Shown one piece after another: positions 57,569 to 64,000 of a stretch of DNA of 64,000 bases. This DNA comes from Tetrastigma voinierianum (Eukaryota > Streptophyta > Magnoliopsida > Vitales > Vitaceae). Location of the stretch: contig JAEQBH010003946.1 in assembly GCA_016808115.1 (NCBI GenBank), positions 116,745 to 180,744 of the forward strand. Reading direction: 5' to 3'. The translations under genes and the position numbers were made by a program. Numbering within the stretch: position 1 is the stretch's first letter; each line of letters opens with the position of its first letter. The notes beneath the pieces are model-generated. The model ran no database searches. It saw nothing but the letters and a program-made list of their open reading frames with translations, and was not told where the DNA came from.

Positions 57569-57799
57569 TTGTTAATAGTGAACCCACACATGTCGTTGCC
57601 TCTAATTCCAAAAAACATCAATAGATCTTTGGATGTTTCTGCAAATGCCCCAACATTTGAGTATGATGGTTTGTCTAATAGAAGTGCTGAAACAGACATA
57701 GTTCAACGTAATTCAATACATCTAGGTCAATATGCCATTATGGGTAGCGAACAAACATTTCCAAATGCATCTACCAGGATGCGTTATGTAAACTTTTAA
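57569..57799 (+). other. Open frame of 76 codons inside the MULE-like element, unknown
   Basis: Includes NAPTFEYDGLSNRSAETDIV and HLGQYAIMGSEQTFPNAS. It has a balanced amino-acid composition, unlike the surrounding AT-rich frames, so it may be a remnant of the element's protein. No motif is recognised. Confidence 0.3.
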
Positions 57800-58791
57800 A
57801 TATTTTATTTCCATTAACTACTGTAATATAGGTAACAAATTTGAACAATTTTTTTTTTATGTTTGGTGTAGTTCTTTATTCTTGTTTGCATTCATGTGGT
57901 AAATATTTGAGGTTATGATGCAAGGACGGGACTGTGATGGATGGTCTAACGGTTTGGGTAAGTTAGAGATGAGTTTGTGGTAGTTTAAGGGTATATGATA
58001 CAACTTAAAAGGAAAAGGGACAAGTCTGGTTCCAAAGGTTTTAGGGATTATTTGGAGTTTATATATGATGGAATTAAGGTTTAGAATGGAGGATTTTGGG
58101 TTTGGAAAGGTTCGGGTTTGATTTACTGCAAAATGACCTTGGTTTATGCTAGTTTGCGGTTTTCAGGTTTTTCTAAGGTAGGCTAGGGCTATGTACGAAT
58201 TTGGGGTTTCACTAAGGTTAGGGGTGATGGTATTTATGATTTCTATGGTGAAACAAAGTATATGGAAATATTTTAGAAGTATGGAACTAGATTTGGAAAG
58301 TTGTAGGTTAAGGTTGGAAATTTGGTTATGGAAAGGTGAAAGAGAAGATGATGAGATGAATAAAGGTTATAGAAGGATATTAACTTACTTCCTGACCTCC
58401 ACCAAGAGATAAAAATGAGTATTCAAGTCGCAAGGGTCCCACAAGAGATTAGAGAACGAGAGATCCCTTGTAGCAAGGAATCCACACAGGGATAAGCAAT
58501 GACTCGTCGTTGAGGGTCACGAGATAAAAGAACAGAGAGAACTCTTACAAAAAAGAAATCTGAAAATATTATTAAATTTGAACTGATTGTCAAAGACTAC
58601 ATTAGGGGATATATATAGCCCCATACTTTCTAATTCAAATAAAGAAACTTTTATTTTGACTTGAAAATGAAGACTTTTTAATTGAAATAAAGCAACTCCT
58701 AAAAGCAAATCTTTCTAAAAGGAAATAACAACTCTTACTTTGACTAGGAAACAAACTTTCTAAATTAAATAAAGAAACTACTACTTGGATT

Positions 58792-59160
58792 TTGAGAACA
58801 AATCTTTCTATAATAAAACAATTTCAAATCAAAATAGTAACAAGACTCAAAATACTTGGATATAGAAATATATTTGGTGTCTCCAAGGTTTCAACACCTC
58901 CCGAATTCGAATTTTCCATAATGAAGATCAAATTCCCAATGTTTGTTGTAGAAGCTCCTGCATCAGCTTATCGAGTTGAGTTATTGTCTTCTTTGCCCCT
59001 ATCTAGAGGCATCAAGATTACCTCAACATCAAAAAGAATTACTTATGCATTTGGTCGATGCATGAAGGAGTATGAAATACATTCAACATCCGACTATGAC
59101 AAATTTGAACACATTTGTCTAGATATTCCTCAAACAAGACAACGAGAGTATGATTTATAA
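58792..59160 (+). other. Open frame of 122 codons inside the MULE-like element, unknown
   Basis: The best open frame in the element: it contains VSTPPEFEFSIMKIKFPMFV, then VELLSSLPLSRGIKITSTSK, then YAFGRCMKEYEIHSTSDYDK. No domain is recognised. It may be captured host sequence or part of an element gene. It stops at a TAA just before an (AT)n tract. Confidence 0.3.
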
Positions 59161-59357
59161 GTCTATTAAGTAATATAAGGCTTGTGTAGTATTTCTTTCT
59201 ATATAATCATTAAAATGAATATAGTAGATAACCATCGTTTTATTAATACATACAGTCTGACTGTGGCATGTTTTTAATAAAAATACATAGAAACACTGAA
59301 AATGGTTTTTGATAGTGATGAGGATTGCTACGATTTGTTCTAACCTTAATGATGTGG

Positions 59358-59358
<1 letters not shown>

Positions 59359-59417
<59 letters not shown>
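59359..59417. repeat. (AT)n microsatellite
   Basis: About 29 AT units. Open frames crossing it are repeats of Tyr-Ile and are not genes. Confidence 0.9.
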
Positions 59418-59423
<6 letters not shown>

Positions 59424-61667
59424 GATAAAATGACAATAGGGAACTTCATTTATTCTTAACATCAAATTTATGTTTGTTGGACAAACACACACTTACATAT
59501 ATGATTACTTTCTCATATTTTTGGACAAAGATTTGTACTAAAAAGTTTTAATGTATATAGTTTACACATCTCTTTGTCATTGAAATGGCATACTTTTATT
59601 CAAATTATAACTAATAGCATAAAAACACATAAAATAACAAATAAAAAGCTTAAAATATGCGTTGGTGCAAATCTGCTAGATATGTCCCAAGGCTGTCCGA
59701 ATGAACCAAGCAGAAGCATTGTGCGTCCACCTTTCGGGCGGACACATTTCAGTGCTTTTGTTTCATCGTCCCAGCGAATTTTGATTGTGTCACATTCAGC
59801 AGACATATTTCAGTGCGATAGTGTTTGTTTTTTTTACTTAATGCTGAATAAAATTTTTTTTGAGCTTAATGCTGAATAGTACTTAATAGCATTAAGTATT
59901 AAGTTATTTGTTTTTTAACATTGGGTAGTAGTAGGGATGATGGGATGGGTATTTTGGTTCGCTCTAGCTCTTAATGGGACGGGTTTGATTTAATTGTAAT
60001 CGGTTTTAGGGTTTGAGTTGTTTTCTCCAAATCAGGCGGCTTCGGGGATGGTTTGGTATTGTTACTCACGTCATGGTGCTATTTAAAAATAATTTTTATT
60101 ATTTTATTTTATACTTTAATATAAATAATAATAATAAGAATATTTTTAATAATAATTTATAAAAATTCATAATATTTTTACATTTTTTTATGAGGAAATA
60201 TATTAATTTTAATATAACTAAAAATAAAAAAGTAAATATAAAATAAAAAATAAAAAATAAAAGAAACAAATATAAAATGTAAATGGGTGGTTGAGAATTT
60301 TGTCCTGTGCCCCATTATTTTAAATAGAACAAGGTTGAAAATTGAAAAAAAATAAACAAAAATTTGGGTTAGGATGAGGCCCTCGTCCCAAGCCCTCCGT
60401 TAATAAATCTTTAAGTAGTATGTATTCTTGGCCCTTCTCGCTTGGTAGGCGTGATTGAGTTTTAACTTATTTTGGAGGAAAATGACATTTTGAATAGAAA
60501 AAGTACAAATATTTTCATTTTCTATTCGAACTTTTTAAAGAATTTCGGCAATAAGTGGTATTTAAAAAACAAACGAACTTCATCTTTGAAAGCTATTTAG
60601 CTTTACCATTAAGTCAAAATAAACAGCCTGTTGTGTTTCATCTTTAGAGGCATTTATATTTTGCCCCATTAGTCGGGCTACACATTTAGTGCGATCCATA
60701 TTTATGTCAATTTGACAAATCCCTTTTTTTTTAATGCCCTAAAATTAAAACATGTACTCAATAAAACAGATTAGTAGCGGGTTGGGGGCTAACTGCTTGT
60801 ACAAAGTTGGTTTTAGTATGAGTTTCCACAACAAAGAGTTTTAATTCTTGAAAGTTAAGTGCTTGAAAATGCACTTTTGAGTGATATAGTAATAAGTTTG
60901 TATGTTATGGTAGTAGTTTGATAAATTATGTATAATGCTATGTAAATGAGTTTTGTATTGAATGCATTTCTTATCTTATATGAATAATAATGGAATGACA
61001 ACTACTAGTGCCCGTATATGTACTGGTTTTGGTAATTTGCTGTATGCTTTTAAATCTACAAGTTATGGCAATAGGTTTAGTATATTACGATAGTAGATTT
61101 GTCTGAAATTATAGTAAATACGATTTGGGACCAATTTGAAGCTTCCATAACTCTAAATGTTATCTAACTTCATCTTTCTATAGTCATGTAATCAAATTTC
61201 TCTCATTTTCGAAGAACAAACCACGATGGACAATGCAACTTATGAATTACAAATTCATCATTGACATTGTGGAGCAACAAAACAAACATCATAATGAAAA
61301 AAAAAATCAAAATCTAACCAAATAGAAGTAAATAAGGACCCTTACCAGCAAAAGAAGAAGATGGGAGAAGATTTGATAAAATCGGAAAAAAAAACAAGGA
61401 GAACAAAAAAATTGTACCTTGAGAAGGAAGGAAGCCACGAAGGGAAGAGAAAGGGTTGGCCAGAATGAGGGACGAAGGACGATGGTTGGAGGATTATTGA
61501 CTGTCTTCTCTCTCTGTTAGTCCTTCATCAGAATCGCGTTTGAAGAAGAAGGGAGAAGTGATTTTCCACTTTCTCTTTTGGAAACTGTAGATGACGTGGA
61601 ATACATGAGGGCAATTTAGGGTTTTATGTTTGACTTTTAACAAAAAACAGTATTTATGAGTGTATAT

Positions 61668-62230
61668 TGTTAGAAATTTTTAATTTATAATTGATTCATA
61701 TAATTTCGGTATTGATAATTGTTATGCGTACAATTACCACCACGGTGATGATTAGTGTAGTATTTAAGACAATTATCAGTTGATTAATAAATCCTCCGTC
61801 TTAGATTCGTTAAAATTTAAGTATTTTAGTGTGTTTGTTATATGAGTAAATGTCTTAATAAAGACATTTAATAGTAATATTAACTTCTTCATATTCTTTG
61901 CGGCTTTAATAATATTTAATATTAGTAACTCTTATATTCACCTTTATATATATATATATAAAGGTATAAGCCAGCATTTCCAGGGGTTTTTTGATTCGAA
62001 AGTCGAATAAATCAGATCCTTATATCATCAAAGGCGATTTTAAGTGTTACGGATCACGGCATAGGAAAAACTTATATATATTATTACTTGGGGATATTCA
62101 ATTATCGTGATGGATTCTTCAAGTAAGTTTTCTTTTCATTTTTAACAGAATTATGCCATGATTGTTAAATTGGTTGATTTAATTGTTCTATTAGGATCCA
62201 AATTGTTCATCGTTTCCAAAAATTTTGACA
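61668..62230 (+). repeat. Left LTR of a non-coding LTR retrotransposon
   Basis: Starts TGTTAGAAATTTTTAATT and ends AAAATTTTGACA. Six bases later comes TGGTATCTGAGCC, a one-mismatch form of the initiator tRNA-Met primer site. The segment includes a GATTCTTCAAGTAAGTTTTC stretch that looks like a splice donor, a known feature in LTR leaders of this style. Confidence 0.5.
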
Positions 62231-62235
62231 AATTT

Positions 62236-62248
62236 TGGTATCTGAGCC
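62236..62248 (+). promoter_or_regulatory. Primer binding site (TGGTATCTGAGCC)
   Basis: Matches the tRNA-iMet site TGGTATCAGAGCC with one change, just inside the LTR end. Confidence 0.55.
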
Positions 62249-64000
62249 AAGTTTAATAGAAATTCAATTACCAATTTAGGGTTTATGAGAATTTGGGTAT
62301 TTTCTCAATTAAAGTTAATTGTAGTTAATTGATGTTTAAATTAGCTATTTATAGCATAATTAACTTGGGTTTTAATTTGAATTAACATTTCGGTTTAATA
62401 TTTGAATTGATAGTTCGACATTCATCATGTGGTCAATTGTTCTCGAGTGTGATTTTGAATGTTTTATATAAATATTCTTTGCTTGGTTTTAATTGACCAA
62501 TTGTCGATTAGTGTGATGAGAAATCGAATTGAATTTATTATGCGTCATCAATATGAGTAACACCAATGAATGCATGTTGTCGTAGAAAGAATTGATAATG
62601 CATGTGCATATATGACTTATGCAAATTTCGAGAATTGTATATGCAAATCTTTTCACATAAACCAATTTAATAATGTAGATGTTATATATTATTATTTGAG
62701 CTTTAGAAATAGGTTAATGTGAATTAAGAATAAAGATATTAAAAAGTAGTCTTTTATATGTTATTAAACTTAATAATTTAAGTTTATATGATTTAAATCT
62801 TTAATATTTTAGTAGTGCGTTAGTCACTAAAGTGGCCAGCTCGGATTAAATTAAATGATTTAAATAATATTTATAAATGTTTATTTGATATAGCGTCATA
62901 AATGACATTTAAGAATAATAAACATTTATAGTTCATTAACATGTAGTTATACGATTACCCAAAGATGAATCTTACTCATGTTAATAACAATTGAAGTAGG
63001 TTATGAACCTTATTTAATTAATATAGTGTCTGTCCGAAGATGACTTATATGTTAAATTAAATTTTGTGATTATTATATATATGTTATATGAATGATGCAT
63101 ATTTGGTGATTGTTGGTTGTGTTTAGATTTAGCCCAAGGTAGAATTTAAATGCAATGTTTTAGTATATATATTATAGTCGAATTGTGGTTTAAATTCAAA
63201 GTAATTAATATGTGAGATGTAAATGTTTGCAACGTCTCTAATGTGATTGCCAATGGTATCCATTTAATGGACATAACTATGATATTGGATCAAATATGTC
63301 AAGCTAAATGCGGCCTTTTAGGTTTCGATTCAGCTCTGGTGTGGATGAACCCACTAAACCGATCTTGGTTGGAAGCGAGCTCAGAAAATGTGGGAGAATT
63401 GGGAGAGGTCAAATGGGCTTATGATGGGCTTTTCTTAAACAGCATCAGCGCCTAATGTTAAGCCTTCGACCCAAGGCTAATGTGAGGAATTTGTGGCTGA
63501 AATTAAGAATTATTACTATAGCCCAGACATTGTGGATAAAATCTATTGTTCTTGCTCTTATTAATGATTTATCTAATAGAGAGCGCACCATAACTCCCTA
63601 GTCAGAGGAACATATTACTCACATGGTGAATACCTAGCCAAGCTTAGAGTTTGGATATGGATCTTGGTGGCCGAGTGTTGGTTGAGTTTATTTGAAATCA
63701 TGTAAGGGTGATGATTTCAAGCAGTTTCAGAACACAGCCAACTTAAGGAAAATGGTCTCTTCGGATACTAAGGCCATGCTCATGCAAGAGAGGCAAGGCA
63801 AAGAGGGAAGACCTTAAAGGTCAAACTTCCTAAGCGACTTTTGCCTATTATGGTAAATCAAATCTTTCTTTTGTAGTTCTAGTGGCGTAGCTCAGTAATG
63901 AAATGGAAAAACGAGGAAGCGGTAATTTAAGGTGCAGCCCCGGTAAAGGAGCAAGGAAGGTTGAAAAAGATTACGAAATGTTTCTTTGCAACAAACTGGG
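62249..64000 (+). mobile_element. Internal region of the LTR element, non-coding as far as visible
   Basis: AT-rich to 63,240, then a mixed-composition part. The one open frame, 63,243-63,455, shows no gag motif. No RT or integrase is present before the window ends. It may be a LARD-type non-autonomous element or have pol further right. Confidence 0.4.

Larger units (their letters stand above)
55651..61666. mobile_element. Mutator-like element with long terminal inverted repeats
   Basis: The left end starts TATACACTCATAGAAGTATT; the right end, reverse-complemented, starts TATACACTCATAAATACTG. About 110 bp in, CCTAAATTGCC...TCCACGTCATCTACA occurs at 55,763-55,802 and inverted at 61,585-61,624. 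Further in, TATTTACTACCATAAT/ATCTACTACCGTAA-type sequence at 56,560-56,830 has an inverted partner at 61,040-61,120. Inverted arms of about 0.8-1.3 kb around a ~3.9-kb middle are typical of MULEs. A remnant resembling the MULE N-terminal region is at 57,190-57,470. No target duplication was identified, so exact ends and class remain tentative. Confidence 0.55.

Noticed and set aside
59155..59449. Frames with long Tyr-Ile repeats
   Set aside because: Translation of the (AT)n microsatellite.

Overview
This is nuclear DNA from a flowering plant, most likely a eudicot. It has intron-split genes with plant-type splice sites and an AT-rich background. It is crowded with Ty1/copia, Ty3/gypsy, Mutator-like and MITE transposons, and it carries an endogenous pararetrovirus. 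No bacterial-style operons, rRNA, convincing tRNA genes or CRISPR arrays are visible. Only one gene looks like a real cellular gene of nearly full length: a receptor-like kinase at 48.4-52.8 kb. Nearly all other coding sequence is decayed mobile or viral DNA.

Layout. 1-1,280: a copy of a long LTR-like repeat (family X). 1,291-8,900: endogenous Caulimoviridae-type (florendovirus/petuvirus-like) sequence in two opposed copies that share about 1.2 kb of leader and N-terminal coiled-coil region, then diverge. The leftward copy continues into aspartic protease and reverse transcriptase. The rightward copy continues into movement protein, coat protein with a zinc knuckle, and a further unknown ORF. 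10,418-16,889: a leftward LTR element of family X with no pol, carrying two tandem arrays and a GC-rich island full of TCGCGAC motifs; it seems to sit inside an older LTR. 18.7-22.1 kb: small repeats, a kinase-like fragment, a TTA-flanked MITE, a candidate solo LTR and an orphan terminal exon. 22,121-33,904: a decayed Tat/Retand-type Ty3/gypsy element with gag-pol remnants, about ten 63-bp tandem repeats after integrase, and an antisense ORF. 34,035-39,989: a Ty1/copia element with a perfect 5-bp target duplication, itself split by a 1.17-kb inverted-repeat transposon.

40-48 kb is AT-rich and apparently gene-free, with a foldback-type inverted repeat near 46 kb and (AT)n tracts. 48,423-52,803 is the receptor-like kinase gene: ten exons, and two introns that the conserved protein requires to be GC-AG. 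Its catalytic-loop exon carries a stop and several near-compensating small indels, so either it is a young pseudogene or the assembly has indel errors here. Downstream lie a copia fragment, a truncated F-box (VFB/SKIP2-like) pseudogene, a ~6-kb Mutator-like element with long terminal inverted repeats, and a non-coding LTR element running to the window end.

The strongest candidate for something new is the head-to-head viral locus: two copies with the same 5' region but complementary gene sets, which is what one would expect if the two genome components of a bipartite endogenous pararetrovirus had inserted together. A rearranged single genome is the main alternative. All similarity statements come from reading the sequence, not from database searches.
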